DNA of 24,966 nt, from contig LUJQ01000067.1 in the NCBI GenBank assembly GCA_001689485.1, positions 1 to 24,966 on the forward strand. Direction: 5' to 3'. Numbering within the stretch: position 1 is the stretch's first letter; each line of letters starts with the position of its first letter. The position numbers and the translations under genes were made by a program. Below, piece after piece: positions 1 through 7,442 of the stretch. Under the pieces are notes generated by a model. It saw only the letters and a list, made by a program, of their open reading frames with translations. It had not been told where the DNA came from and made no database searches. Source of the stretch: Bacteroidales bacterium M6. Its GTDB lineage: Bacteria > Bacteroidota > Bacteroidia > Bacteroidales > Muribaculaceae.

Positions 1-423
1 TATGAAACCAATAAGAAATACTACTGCATCGATATCGGTCTGAGAAACGCGAGGTTGAATTTTCGTCAGCAGGAGCCTACACATATAATGGAGAACGTTC
101 TATATAATCATCTGCGTGTTCTCGGTTATCTTGTAGATGTCGGCATAGTGGATAGTCGTGAGATGAAAGACGGTAAAATGTCATACTCTCAGCGTGAGAT
201 AGACTTCATCGCTAACAAAGGAAGCCGGAAGTATTATATTCAGTCCGCTTACTCGATACCGTCCGAAGAAAAGCGGGAGCAGGAACTCGCATCTCTCCTG
301 AAAATTTCCGATTCATTCAAGAAGATTGTGGTTGTCGGCGACGAGATAATGCCTTATACCGATGACAATGGTATATATTTCACAGGCTTATTTGATTTCC
401 TGTTGAAAGATGAATGGCTATAA
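1..423 (+). CDS. AAA-type ATPase of the DUF4143 family, C-terminal part (5'-truncated)
   Basis: The reading frame is open from base 1 and ends at TAA 421-423, so only the last 140 codons are here; the start lies outside the window. The visible part matches the C-terminal DUF4143 domain of the ATP-binding protein family common in Bacteroidota. It has a K-Y-Y-x-x-D-x-G-L-R stretch near the beginning, then the M-E-N-x-x-Y-N-H-L helix, an E-I-D-F motif and a following Y-I-Q strand. The last two resemble the core of a restriction-endonuclease-like fold, with glutamine where nucleases have lysine. The P-loop ATPase half would be upstream and cannot be checked. Cellular role is unknown; these proteins are usually annotated only as ATPases. 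The segment looks more AT-rich than the genes after it, which may reflect horizontal acquisition. Confidence 0.8.
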   Translation, partial: YETNKKYYCIDIGLRNARLNFRQQEPTHIMENVLYNHLRVLGYLVDVGIVDSREMKDGKMSYSQREIDFIANKGSRKYYIQSAYSIPSEEKREQELASLLKISDSFKKIVVVGDEIMPYTDDNGIYFTGLFDFLLKDEWL

Positions 424-443
424 TTCTTTCAACAGTTAAACAC

Positions 444-451
444 TAATTTTG
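444..451 (+). promoter_or_regulatory. Orphan Bacteroidota -7 element (TAATTTTG)
   Basis: The octamer TAATTTTG fits the TAnnTTTG -7 consensus of Bacteroidota. No convincing -33 element sits at the usual distance and no plus-strand gene follows before the hairpin at 606-646. It may be chance or may drive a short untranslated RNA. Confidence 0.25.
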
Positions 452-605
452 CATGGCCCTGATGGAATAATGGGTAAGAACATTGAAATAATGCCGTGTA
501 CAATTCGTGAACAGCGGATAGTACGACATTACAACATTCCGAGTACCAATTAGTTACAACGACAAAAATCGGCTTCTCCGGGCCACAGGAAAAAACATCA
601 AAATA

Positions 606-646
606 CAGGTCACCTCCGAAATCGCCTGGATTTCGGAGGTAACCTG
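606..646. terminator. Long hairpin, probable terminator of the DUF892 gene
   Basis: Arms 606-623 and 629-646 pair over 18 positions with one mismatch around a 5-nt loop. On the minus strand, downstream of the DUF892-type gene ending at 728, the hairpin is followed by a T-rich stretch including a run of six T. On the plus strand it is followed only by GTTTATAAA. It most likely ends the minus-strand transcript and may act in both directions. Apart from this hairpin and the weak promoter-like octamer at 444-451, I see nothing in the 424-727 gap. Confidence 0.7.
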
Positions 647-727
647 TTTATAAAGCCACGTCTTTTCGGAGCAAGACAGCGGTGTGGTATGGCGACCGGG
701 ATGGGTCAAACCCTGCTTATGCAACGG

Positions 728-1348
728 CTATTCCTCCGATGCTTCCTCGTTAACCGATTCAAGGGCAAGAATGGTCAGCATTTTGTCAGACTTTTTCTCA
801 TCCCTCAGGATGGAACGCAGCAGCTTGGCCACTTTGGCTTCCTGCATAGCATCGGCAAAAGCCGCGAGAGTGCCATAGGTGGCAATCTCATAATGTTCCA
901 CTTTCTGTGCGGCAAGAATCAGCCCGGCATCACGGATTGCGGAACCTTTTTCCGTGTCGGAAATTATACTTTCAGCCTCAGAAAGAAGCCCCTCCATGGC
1001 GTCACATTTTTTCGTTTTGGGCTTCTCGCCCATCATATCGAACACCTGTTCGAGCGTAGAAATCTGATTTTCCGTTTCCGAAAGATGCGATTCGAACGAC
1101 GCCGCCAGTTCCTTGCCGGTAGCCGCTTTCCGCATTTTGGGAAGAGCTTTCAGCAGGGCCTTTTCAGCCCACAATATATCTTTCAACTCGTCAATGAAAA
1201 ACTCGCGGAATTCAGTGCCGCTCTTTTGGTCGTCTGCCGAAGCCTTTTTATCGGCCTTTGACGCAGTTACATCTTTTTTCGGGGTCTCTGCCTTTGATTT
1301 GGCATCCTCTTTTTTCGAAGTGGCTTCCTTCTTGGTTTTGGTTTCCAT
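728..1348 (-). CDS. YciE/YciF-like ferritin-fold protein (DUF892)
   Basis: The product is 206 residues. Residues 1-43 are a very basic, Lys/Ala/Ser-rich tail of low complexity. Residues 45-200 match the DUF892 (YciE/YciF) four-helix ferritin-like family. Helix 1 carries the E-F-F-I-D-E-L-x-D-I-L-x-A-E pattern, with later S-H-x-x-E-T-E-x-Q and E-H-Y-E-I segments. These Glu/His positions are the ones expected to form a di-metal site. The family is linked to stress responses, but its substrate is not settled. The Lys/Ala-rich extension resembles nucleoid-binding tails and could place the protein on DNA; that is inference. The gene stands alone, divergent from the methyltransferase gene, and a long hairpin (606-646) follows it. 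I saw no clear TAnnTTTG box directly upstream. Confidence 0.88.
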   Translation of the reverse strand: METKTKKEATSKKEDAKSKAETPKKDVTASKADKKASADDQKSGTEFREFFIDELKDILWAEKALLKALPKMRKAATGKELAASFESHLSETENQISTLEQVFDMMGEKPKTKKCDAMEGLLSEAESIISDTEKGSAIRDAGLILAAQKVEHYEIATYGTLAAFADAMQEAKVAKLLRSILRDEKKSDKMLTILALESVNEEASEE

Positions 1349-1563
1349 AATAAAAAGTTTTTAGCGGTTAGGAAATATTGCAGTGCAATCAATGAATGAC
1401 TACCATTATAATCGGAGATTGTATGTGTAAAAACGGATGTAGCAGACCGATGGTTTCAAAACAATTCAAAAAACATTATAAAATGCCGTTAAACGAATCA
1501 ATTACGACTGACGATACCGGTTGCAGCCTTCAGATTTGTATATCTTTTATGGATTCAAATTAT

Positions 1564-1571
1564 TATTTTTG
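1564..1571 (+). promoter_or_regulatory. Candidate -7 promoter element for the methyltransferase gene
   Basis: TATTTTTG matches TAnnTTTG and lies 21 nt before the ATG at 1593. A TTTG at 1535-1538 is 25 nt upstream, longer than the usual 19-21 nt, so the -33 assignment is doubtful. The element supports starting the gene at 1593, because the longer reading frame from 1521 would begin upstream of this promoter. Confidence 0.5.
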
Positions 1572-1592
1572 TGCCGACATAGCTTTTTACAC

Positions 1593-2162
1593 ATGCAGGC
1601 AGACAATAAGACAAAGGCAAACAATATCATCACGGTAAGGCGGTACAGCTCCCCTTGCGGAATGCTGGTGATGGGTTCGTATGGCGGCAGGCTGTGTATG
1701 TGCGACTGGGAGGCAGGCCGTCGGCATGCAAATACAGAAAACAGGCTGAGACGCATCCTGAACGCGACCTTCAAGGAGGGGTCATCCCCTGTAATTGAAA
1801 CCGCCACATCCCAACTTGACGAATATTTCGCCGGGGAACGACACAACTTCACAGTGCCATTGCTGTTTGCAGGCACCGCATTCCAACAGAAAGTGTGGAA
1901 CGAACTGCCATGCATCCATTATGGCCACACCATGTCGTATGGTGAAATGGCAGCAAAAATGGGAATGCCGGATGCCGTCCGTGCCGTGGCCAATGCCAAC
2001 GGAGCAAACCCGATTTCGATTATCGTGCCGTGCCACCGCGTGATAGGGAGCAACAAATCCCTGACAGGCTATGGAGGCGGCCTGGCAGCCAAGGAATATC
2101 TTTTAAAGCTGGAGAGGGGCAATATCGAGCCAGGGCTGTTTCATCAATACTTTTTTGTCTGA
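1593..2162 (+). CDS. ogt: Methylated-DNA--[protein]-cysteine S-methyltransferase (O6-alkylguanine repair)
   Basis: The 189-residue product is a suicide DNA-repair protein that moves the alkyl group from O6-alkylguanine to its own cysteine. The active-site motif I-V-P-C-H-R-V-I is at residues 143-151, with acceptor Cys147. Before it is the helix-turn-helix region, starting near F-Q-x-K-V-W (98-102) and including the Y-G-x-M-A and R-A-V-A-x-A segments. After it comes the conserved G-Y-G-G-G-L turn. An N-terminal RNase H-like half (about 1-90) is also present, giving normal full-length Ogt/MGMT architecture with no Ada-type AraC domain. I chose ATG 1593 over the upstream start at 1521 because a TAnnTTTG box lies at 1564-1571. 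The last ten or so residues (G-L-F-H-Q-Y-F-F-V) are an unremarkable tail. Confidence 0.93.
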   Translation: MQADNKTKANNIITVRRYSSPCGMLVMGSYGGRLCMCDWEAGRRHANTENRLRRILNATFKEGSSPVIETATSQLDEYFAGERHNFTVPLLFAGTAFQQKVWNELPCIHYGHTMSYGEMAAKMGMPDAVRAVANANGANPISIIVPCHRVIGSNKSLTGYGGGLAAKEYLLKLERGNIEPGLFHQYFFV

Positions 2163-2164
2163 TA

Positions 2165-2180
2165 TGGGAACAGATTCCCA
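2165..2180 (+). terminator. Short hairpin after the methyltransferase gene
   Basis: Two perfect 6-nt arms (TGGGAA / TTCCCA) enclose a 4-nt loop, starting 3 nt after the stop codon. No T-run follows, so terminator function is weakly supported. Confidence 0.3.
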
Positions 2181-2266
2181 CACCAACATCATAAAACACA
2201 CTGTTCATCCGCCATTGATTTGCAACGCAAAGAACCATATTGACAGCATTTCAGGCTGGCATGTGA

Positions 2267-2297
2267 TTGGAGGTTTCACGAAACTTTGTTAACTTTG
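2267..2297 (+). promoter_or_regulatory. Bacteroidota-type promoter of the Na/Pi cotransporter operon
   Basis: TTGG at 2267-2270 is followed after 19 nt by TAACTTTG at 2290-2297, a good match to the -33/-7 pattern. Transcription would begin near 2303, about 45 nt before the ATG at 2348. This decides the start codon in favour of 2348 over the longer frame beginning at 2267. Confidence 0.7.
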
Positions 2298-2347
2298 CGG
2301 GCGGTAGCCGGGAGCCGAACAAACCTTCTCCTCACGGTGCCTTGCAA

Positions 2348-4174
2348 ATGAATTATTCGATACTCGATTTCTTAGGGCTTTTAGGAGCCGTCGGCCTGTT
2401 CCTTTACGGAATGAAAGTGATGAGTGAGGGATTGCAGAAAGCCGCCGGCGACCGGCTTCGCAACATCCTGTCGGCAATGACGCGTAACCGTTTCACAGGC
2501 ACCGTCACCGGATTTTTCATAACAGCCCTTATCCAAAGCTCGTCGGCATCCACGGTGATGGTGGTGAGCTTCGTAAATGCCGGGCTTATGACCCTTGGCC
2601 AGTCGATGGCCGTGATTATGGGTGCCAACGTCGGAACGACGTTCACCGCCTGGGTCATCGCCCTGTTCGGTTTCAAAGTCGACATTTCGGCTTTCGCCCT
2701 ACCGTTAATCGGCCTGGCAGTCCCGTTGCTTTTCTCGAAAAAGAGCCGCACCAAGTCGCTAGGCGAATTCACCATCGGCTTTGCGTTCCTCTTTATGGGA
2801 CTCGACATGATCAGCAAATATGTGCCTGACTTGCAGAGCAATCCCGAAATGTTCGCCTTCCTGCAGCATTACGCTTCGATGGGCTTCGGCTCGGTTCTGA
2901 TTTTCTGCCTTGTCGGGATGCTGGTCACCATGATAATCCAGTCGTCGGCAGCCATGTTCGCCATCACCCTTATCATGTGCAGCAAAGGGTGGATTACCTT
3001 CGACCTTGCCTGCGCCCTGGTGCTAGGTTCGAATATCGGCACGACCATTACACCTCTCCTGGCATCGATGAGCGGCAACGTGGCAGCCAAACGCACCGCT
3101 ATGGGGCACCTCCTGTTCAACCTGCTAGGCACCGTTTGGACCCTTGCGGTATTTTTCCCGTTTGTCGAGTTAAATTCATGGATTACCGAGGAAATCGGGC
3201 AAGGCGATCCTTGCGAGCTCTACCGTTATGTAAACACCCTCCAGGCCGACAACCCCGAAATGTATAACAGCGTGTTCGCCTCAGCACTCCCTACCGATAC
3301 CGGCGACGTACTCCGGCACCGCACTGCAATCAGCCAGATGCAGATCAGTGTTTCATTCGGCCTGTCAATATTCCACACGGTGTTCAACCTCATCAACCTG
3401 AGCATCATGATATGGCTGACGAACGTCTATGTCAAAATCGTTGAGTTCCTCGTGCCCGCCAAGCATCAGGGCGATGACGAATTCCAGCTCAAATTCATAT
3501 CGGCCGGTATCCTCAGCGCCTCGGAACTTAACATCAGCCAGGCAGAGAAAGAGATTCATGTGTTTGCCGAAAGGGTTGGCCGCATGCTGCCTATGGCACG
3601 CGACCTTGTGCACACCAAAGCCGGAAGCGACGAGTTCAACCAGACCTACTCCCGCCTTGAGAAATATGAGGAAATTTCCGACCGCATGGAGCTTGAGATT
3701 GCCAACTACCTCAACCGATGTGCCGAAGGACGCCTCTCCAACGAATCAAAACGCCGCATCGCGGCCATGCTCAGCATCGACTCAGAAATCGAGAGCATAG
3801 CCGATTCAATGCTTGGCGTAGGCAAAATCCTGTTGCGCAAGCAACAGGGCAACGTGCATTTCAATGAGGAAATCTATGCCAATATCGACCTCATGTTCAG
3901 CTATGTGGAGAAATCGGTCAAATCCATGCTGAAAGTCCTCAATGACATAGAGAACGTGGAGGAACGCGACATCATAGCATCCTACAACCGCGAGCGTGAA
4001 ATCAACAACCTCCGCAACCAGCTGCGCACAACCAACGTTGAAAACATCAACGACCGACACTACGAGTACCAGAGCGGCATCTATTACATGGATATCATCA
4101 GCACGCTCGAAAAAGCAGGCGACTATATAATCAACGTAACCGACACAATCCGCGACGAATTCCGCCACCGGTAA
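2348..4174 (+). CDS. Na/Pi cotransporter family protein with C-terminal PhoU-like domain
   Basis: The 608-residue inner-membrane protein carries the two inverted Na_Pi_cotrans repeats. The QSSSA motif at 63-67 and GANVGTT at 92-98 are mirrored by QSSAA at 198-202 and GSNIGTT at 227-233. These are the substrate and sodium-site signatures of the NptA/YjbB family. Hydrophobic segments run from about 7 to 370. Residues from about 400 to the end are charged and helical, as in PhoU-like domains. It probably moves inorganic phosphate with sodium, but direction (import or export) cannot be read from sequence. I chose ATG 2348 because a promoter lies at 2267-2297. The DUF4271 gene starts 6 nt after the stop, so the two are probably cotranscribed. 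Confidence 0.9.
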   Translation: MNYSILDFLGLLGAVGLFLYGMKVMSEGLQKAAGDRLRNILSAMTRNRFTGTVTGFFITALIQSSSASTVMVVSFVNAGLMTLGQSMAVIMGANVGTTFTAWVIALFGFKVDISAFALPLIGLAVPLLFSKKSRTKSLGEFTIGFAFLFMGLDMISKYVPDLQSNPEMFAFLQHYASMGFGSVLIFCLVGMLVTMIIQSSAAMFAITLIMCSKGWITFDLACALVLGSNIGTTITPLLASMSGNVAAKRTAMGHLLFNLLGTVWTLAVFFPFVELNSWITEEIGQGDPCELYRYVNTLQADNPEMYNSVFASALPTDTGDVLRHRTAISQMQISVSFGLSIFHTVFNLINLSIMIWLTNVYVKIVEFLVPAKHQGDDEFQLKFISAGILSASELNISQAEKEIHVFAERVGRMLPMARDLVHTKAGSDEFNQTYSRLEKYEEISDRMELEIANYLNRCAEGRLSNESKRRIAAMLSIDSEIESIADSMLGVGKILLRKQQGNVHFNEEIYANIDLMFSYVEKSVKSMLKVLNDIENVEERDIIASYNREREINNLRNQLRTTNVENINDRHYEYQSGIYYMDIISTLEKAGDYIINVTDTIRDEFRHR

Positions 4175-4180
4175 CACCCC

Positions 4181-4963
4181 GTGACACAGAACCCGTTCAA
4201 CACCTGCCACGAAGAAGAGGCGCCGACATCGGCTGCCGACCGCGAGACATATGCCTCGCACGCACCGTCGTGGACATCGGGGAAGGAGGGGGTGGAACGC
4301 CCCATAACCCCTGGTGCCGACTCAGGCATACTGGCACTCCTGGTCGGGGTCATAGCTCTTGTAGGGTTGAATATGGGACATGTGCGACGGGTGTTCCGCA
4401 CCCTTCCGCAGGACTTGTTGTCAGTGCGACGCCGTGCCAACCTGTTTGACGAACACACCGCCAACGAGACCCGTGTAATCGTAGTCCTGCTGCTCGTAAC
4501 ATGCGTTATGGAAGGATTGCTCCTGTTCATGTGGCTCGGCTCGGCAACCATCCATGACCCTGGCAAAATGCTCACCACCGTAGGGCTGCTTACGGCCCTG
4601 GGGGGTGCCTACTACCTGTTCCAGCTTGCCGCATGCGCCACCGTAGCCTATGTGTTCACCGATTCCGTAAGTGCCAGCCTATGGCGGCGCGGCCTTAATG
4701 CCTCGCAGGTAATGCTGGGCCTGTCACTGACAATCCCCACCCTTGTCGCATTGTTTTATCCTGAAACGGCCCCCAGGATGCTTGTAGCGGCTGCAGCGCT
4801 CTATCTGATATCGCGAATATGCTACATTTCAAAGGGTTTTAGGATTTTTTACATCAATTTTCCCTCGTTGCTCTATTTTATTTTGTACCTTTGCACCTTG
4901 GAAATAATACCCCCTGTAATTCTATGCCTTACGGCATCAGAAATATGTGTAAAAGTGCAATGA
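4181..4963 (+). CDS. DUF4271 domain-containing membrane protein
   Basis: The product is 260 residues and starts at GTG 4181, 6 nt after the cotransporter stop. Residues 1-45 are polar and low in structure. Six or so hydrophobic segments follow (about 48-65, 98-120, 132-158, 172-190, 196-215 and 222-250). This size, topology and position directly before hemD fit the DUF4271 family of Bacteroidota, whose function is unknown. The stop codon overlaps the hemD start as ATGA at 4960-4963, which suggests coupled translation. Conserved placement next to hemD suggests a link to haem synthesis or the envelope, but that is inference. No in-frame ATG gives an obviously better start, since the next Met is inside or after the first membrane segment. 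Confidence 0.75.
   Translation: MTQNPFNTCHEEEAPTSAADRETYASHAPSWTSGKEGVERPITPGADSGILALLVGVIALVGLNMGHVRRVFRTLPQDLLSVRRRANLFDEHTANETRVIVVLLLVTCVMEGLLLFMWLGSATIHDPGKMLTTVGLLTALGGAYYLFQLAACATVAYVFTDSVSASLWRRGLNASQVMLGLSLTIPTLVALFYPETAPRMLVAAAALYLISRICYISKGFRIFYINFPSLLYFILYLCTLEIIPPVILCLTASEICVKVQ
4886..4893 (+). promoter_or_regulatory. Internal -7 promoter element for hemD
   Basis: TACCTTTG followed by CA is a typical Bacteroidota -7 box. It lies inside the end of the DUF4271 frame, 66 nt before the hemD ATG, within an AT-rich stretch (about 4840-4900). It would give hemD and downstream genes transcription independent of the cotransporter promoter. No well-spaced -33 box is evident. Confidence 0.5.
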
Positions 4964-5706
4964 AAGTTAACAAAATTCTCGTCTCACAGCCCAAACCGAC
5001 ATCTGAGAAATCCCCATATTTCGACATCGCGGAACGCTATGGAGTTGAGGTCGTGTTCCGCCCCTTTATCAAAGTGGAAGGTCTCAGCGCCCGTGAATTT
5101 CGTCAGCAGAAAATCAACATCAACGATTTCACCGCCATTATTTTCACAGCCCGCACGGCAATCGACCACTTTTTCCGTCTGTGCGACGAGATGCGTGTGA
5201 GCATTCCCGATACAATGAAATATTTCTGCACGACAGAAACCATAGCCCTCTACCTGCAGAAATATATAATATACCGCAAACGCAAGATTTTCCACGGCAC
5301 CACCGGCAAACTCGACGACCTTATCCCGTCGCTCAGCAAGCACAACAAGGAGAAATACCTCTATGCTGTCAGCGACGTGCATAAGGACAATAACGCCGAG
5401 ATGCTCGACAAGGCCAAAATCAACTACACCAAGGCGGTGATGTATCGCACGGTCAGCAACGACTTCACCCCCGACGAAGCATTCGACTACGATATGCTGC
5501 TGTTCTTCTCGCCTGCCGGGATAGACTCCCTGCTTAAGAACTTCCCTGATTTCAATCAAGGCGACATACAGATTGGATGTTTCGGGGCCGCCACCGCAAA
5601 GGCTGTTGAAAATGCAGGATTACGCCTCGACCTGGCAGCGCCCAGCCCCAAATCCCCGTCGATTACCGGTGCTCTCGACCTCTTCCTGAAAGAGAACCAG
5701 GAGTAA
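4960..5706 (+). CDS. hemD: Uroporphyrinogen-III synthase
   Basis: The 248-residue cytoplasmic enzyme closes hydroxymethylbilane into uroporphyrinogen III in tetrapyrrole synthesis. The fold signatures are visible: K-I-L-V-S-Q-P at the N-terminus, a first-domain F-T-A-I-I-F-T-A-R-T-A strand-loop, a second-domain Y-x-V-S-D-V stretch, the L-L-F-F-S-P-A-G strand-loop near residue 185, and a terminal I-G-C-F-G-A-A-T-A-K-A segment where Thr-Ala-x-A is typical. Length is normal for the family. ATG 4960 is preferred over an upstream non-ATG start at 4891: it places the enzyme's N-terminal strand correctly and overlaps the DUF4271 stop by four bases. No other haem gene is in the window. Confidence 0.88.
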   Translation: MKVNKILVSQPKPTSEKSPYFDIAERYGVEVVFRPFIKVEGLSAREFRQQKININDFTAIIFTARTAIDHFFRLCDEMRVSIPDTMKYFCTTETIALYLQKYIIYRKRKIFHGTTGKLDDLIPSLSKHNKEKYLYAVSDVHKDNNAEMLDKAKINYTKAVMYRTVSNDFTPDEAFDYDMLLFFSPAGIDSLLKNFPDFNQGDIQIGCFGAATAKAVENAGLRLDLAAPSPKSPSITGALDLFLKENQE

Positions 5707-5839
5707 CACGGCCATAAGAGAGGGTCTGGAATTTTTTCCAAAAGATTTTTAAACAATCTCTCAGGCAAAGGCAACCGGCAGAATCGGCCAAAGCTACATC
5801 CGCACCAGCATCACCATCAACCATCGGTTCACTAAAGCG

Positions 5840-6247
5840 ATGAAAGCATTTTCCCTTGGCAAACGGCACAAGCTCTGTTCCAAGACTGCAATCGACAAAC
5901 TGTTCGATTACCGCGAAAGCGGACAACGGAATTCGGTTTTAGCCTATCCGCTGAGAGCCGTGTGGGGAGAAAACACCGCCACGACGGCATCCTCAGCCAA
6001 GCGCGAACGGGTGCAGTTCCTTATCTCAGTGCCTAAGAAAAGGTTACGCCATGCGGTTGACCGCGTGGCAATGAGAAGGCGCATACGCGAATCATACCGG
6101 CTTAACCGGCATATAGCAGATACGGACAACAGCGAAAAACCGATTGACATCGCTTTCATATATATAGCCGACACCCTCGAACCTTATGCCCGGATTGAAA
6201 AATCCATGCAACGCATCCTGCGCCGTATATTTCCGGGAGCATTATAA
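5840..6247 (+). CDS. rnpA: Ribonuclease P protein component
   Basis: The 135-residue basic protein is the protein subunit of RNase P, which with its RNA removes the 5' leader of pre-tRNAs. It begins with the typical F-S-L-G-K-R-x-K-L stretch. The RNR motif occupies about residues 71-86 (A-V-D-R-x-A-x-R-R-R-I-R-E), where the usual N of R-N-R is replaced by V-A, as is common in divergent members. A 133-nt gap separates it from hemD, and yidD starts 2 nt after its stop. No rpmH is next to it, unlike the classical rpmH-rnpA-yidD order. The insert at about residues 43-56 (Thr/Ala/Ser-rich) is slightly longer than in short homologues. Confidence 0.92.
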   Translation: MKAFSLGKRHKLCSKTAIDKLFDYRESGQRNSVLAYPLRAVWGENTATTASSAKRERVQFLISVPKKRLRHAVDRVAMRRRIRESYRLNRHIADTDNSEKPIDIAFIYIADTLEPYARIEKSMQRILRRIFPGAL

Positions 6248-6249
6248 TT

Positions 6250-6480
6250 ATGAATCCTCTGCTGAAAGCCCTGTCGGCTGTGTTGCAGCTGCCTGTATGG
6301 TTCTACAGGCTTTGCATATCCCCATTGCTTCCCCCTTCATGCCGTTTCACCCCCACCTGTTCGGAATATGCCATAGAGGCGCTGCGCCGCCATGGCCCGT
6401 TTAAAGGTTTATGGCTTACGATAAAACGATTGTCGAGATGCCACCCATGGGGCGGAAGCGGATATGACCCTGTGCCATAG
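6250..6480 (+). CDS. yidD: Membrane protein insertion efficiency factor YidD
   Basis: The 76-residue product matches YidD (UPF0161, haemolytic-family annotation), a small inner-membrane-associated protein thought to aid YidC-dependent insertion. The signature C-R-F-x-P-T-C-S-E-Y-A is at residues 31-41 and H-P-W-G-G-x-G-x-D-P-V-P ends the protein at 65-76. An amphipathic N-terminal helix precedes them. The start is 2 nt after the rnpA stop, so the pair is almost certainly cotranscribed and possibly translationally coupled. Confidence 0.95.
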   Translation: MNPLLKALSAVLQLPVWFYRLCISPLLPPSCRFTPTCSEYAIEALRRHGPFKGLWLTIKRLSRCHPWGGSGYDPVP

Positions 6481-6561
6481 GAATTTATTCCGGGAGGAAT
6501 TGAGAGGGAGGAATGAGTGGATTGGGTGGGGCAAATGATGGGGGCAGTTGGGTTCTGTGAA

Positions 6562-6705
6562 GTTCAGCGAGTTCAGTGAGTTCGGCGGGTTTGGTGAGTT
6601 TGGCGGATTCAGCGGGTTCGGTGAGTTCAGCGGGTTCAGTGAGTTCAGTGAGTTCAGTGAGTTCGGCGGGTTCAGCGGGTTCAGCGGGTTCAGCGGGTTC
6701 AGTGA
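6562..6705 (+). repeat. 9-bp tandem repeat array, 16 copies (consensus GTTCRGYGR)
   Basis: Sixteen uninterrupted 9-bp units run from 6562 to 6705, preceded by one degenerate copy at 6552-6560. Variation is limited to a few positions: GTTCAGTGA, GTTCAGCGG and GTTCGGCGG are the main variants, with GTTTGG forms at 6589-6606. Because the unit is a multiple of three, it keeps reading frames open on both strands (Phe-Ser-Glu/Phe-Gly-Gly on plus, Glu-Pro-Ala/Glu-Leu-Thr on minus). I see no start, promoter or conserved domain that would make these real proteins. It is best read as a minisatellite in the yidD-tatD intergenic region. Confidence 0.9.
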
Positions 6706-6726
6706 GACGGGATGCTATCCCGTCTC
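6704..6726. repeat. Perfect 10-bp palindrome with 3-nt loop capping the tandem array
   Basis: Arms 6704-6713 (GAGACGGGAT) and 6717-6726 (ATCCCGTCTC) pair perfectly around GCT. The hairpin begins inside the last tandem unit and ends 19 nt before the tatD start. No T-run follows, so a REP-like interspersed palindrome is as likely as a terminator. Confidence 0.75.
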
Positions 6727-6745
6727 TACAAGCGGATAATCCCCT

Positions 6746-7420
6746 ATGATTGATATACATACACATGATGTGCACAAGCGCGGAGCGGGAGTGGTTTGCG
6801 GGAACCCGGAGGCAGTGCGGCCATGGTGCGACAGATGGCCGGATGGGGTATTCTCTACCGGGATACACCCGTGGGAAACCGGGAGCATAACCCCACGGCA
6901 GATAGAGCAGCAGCTGGAATTGCTGGAACAGGTTGCGGCCTTGCCGCAGGTGAGGGCTATCGGGGAAACCGGCCTCGACCGCCTGCGCGGGGCTGATGCC
7001 GACATGCAGGAAATGATATTCCGCCGCCATATAGAACTAGGCGAAAAACTTGGCAAACCAATCATTCTACATGTAGTCAAATCCTCCGACCGGCTGTCAG
7101 CAATTCGCAAAGAACTCGCCCCGAGGCTTACCACCCCATGGATATGGCATGGTTTCCGAGGCAAACCTCAGGCAGCACTTCAATTTCTAAGCACTGCCAC
7201 CCCTCAATCACCCGTATATATTTCCTTAGGGGAGAAATTCAATTACGAAACTGCCGGTATTATTCCCGACAGCAATCTGCTCGCGGAAACAGACGACGCC
7301 CCGACCGGCATAACAAACGTAATCAGAAAGCTGGCAGAAGTACGACACACCCCCGAACAACTCCTTACGGAATGCATCCGCAACAACTGCACAGCCATCC
7401 TTGGAGGGCCTACTATCTAA
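6746..7420 (+). CDS. TatD family metal-dependent hydrolase (DNase)
   Basis: The 224-residue TIM-barrel protein carries the TatD metal-site residues in order: H5 and H7 in D-I-H-T-H, E74 in G-E-T-G-L-D, H109 in I-I-L-H, H135 in W-H-G-F-R-G, and D183 in A-E-T-D. It also has the G-I-H-P-W element at 39-43. The family acts as 3'-5' exonuclease or deoxyribonuclease. It is shorter than the usual 255-265 residues; the N-terminal half between the H-T-H and G-I-H-P motifs is compressed. It lies on the same strand as yidD but is separated by the tandem repeat and palindrome, so it may be transcribed separately or by readthrough. It converges with the AraC gene 22 nt downstream. Confidence 0.87.
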   Translation: MIDIHTHDVHKRGAGVVCGNPEAVRPWCDRWPDGVFSTGIHPWETGSITPRQIEQQLELLEQVAALPQVRAIGETGLDRLRGADADMQEMIFRRHIELGEKLGKPIILHVVKSSDRLSAIRKELAPRLTTPWIWHGFRGKPQAALQFLSTATPQSPVYISLGEKFNYETAGIIPDSNLLAETDDAPTGITNVIRKLAEVRHTPEQLLTECIRNNCTAILGGPTI

Positions 7421-7442
7421 AACATTTCTGTCATACCGCACA

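Noticed and set aside
1..423. DUF4143-type ATPase as part of a defence system
   Set aside because: Only the C-terminal fragment is visible and no toxin, nuclease or other defence gene is next to it; the following gene is an ordinary ferritin-fold protein on the other strand.
689..1261. 190-residue plus-strand ORF
   Set aside because: Antisense to the DUF892-type gene, no domain, no promoter; shadow frame.
1396..1638. 80-residue plus-strand ORF before the methyltransferase
   Set aside because: It overlaps the start of the methyltransferase gene in another frame, has no recognisable domain and spans the probable promoter at 1564-1571.
6562..6705. Possible CRISPR array
   Set aside because: Units are 9 bp and directly adjacent with no spacers; no cas genes are nearby.
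6485..7030. 181-residue minus-strand ORF with Glu-Pro-Ala repeats
   Set aside because: It is produced by the 9-bp tandem repeat joined to antisense tatD sequence; no start signals or domain support.
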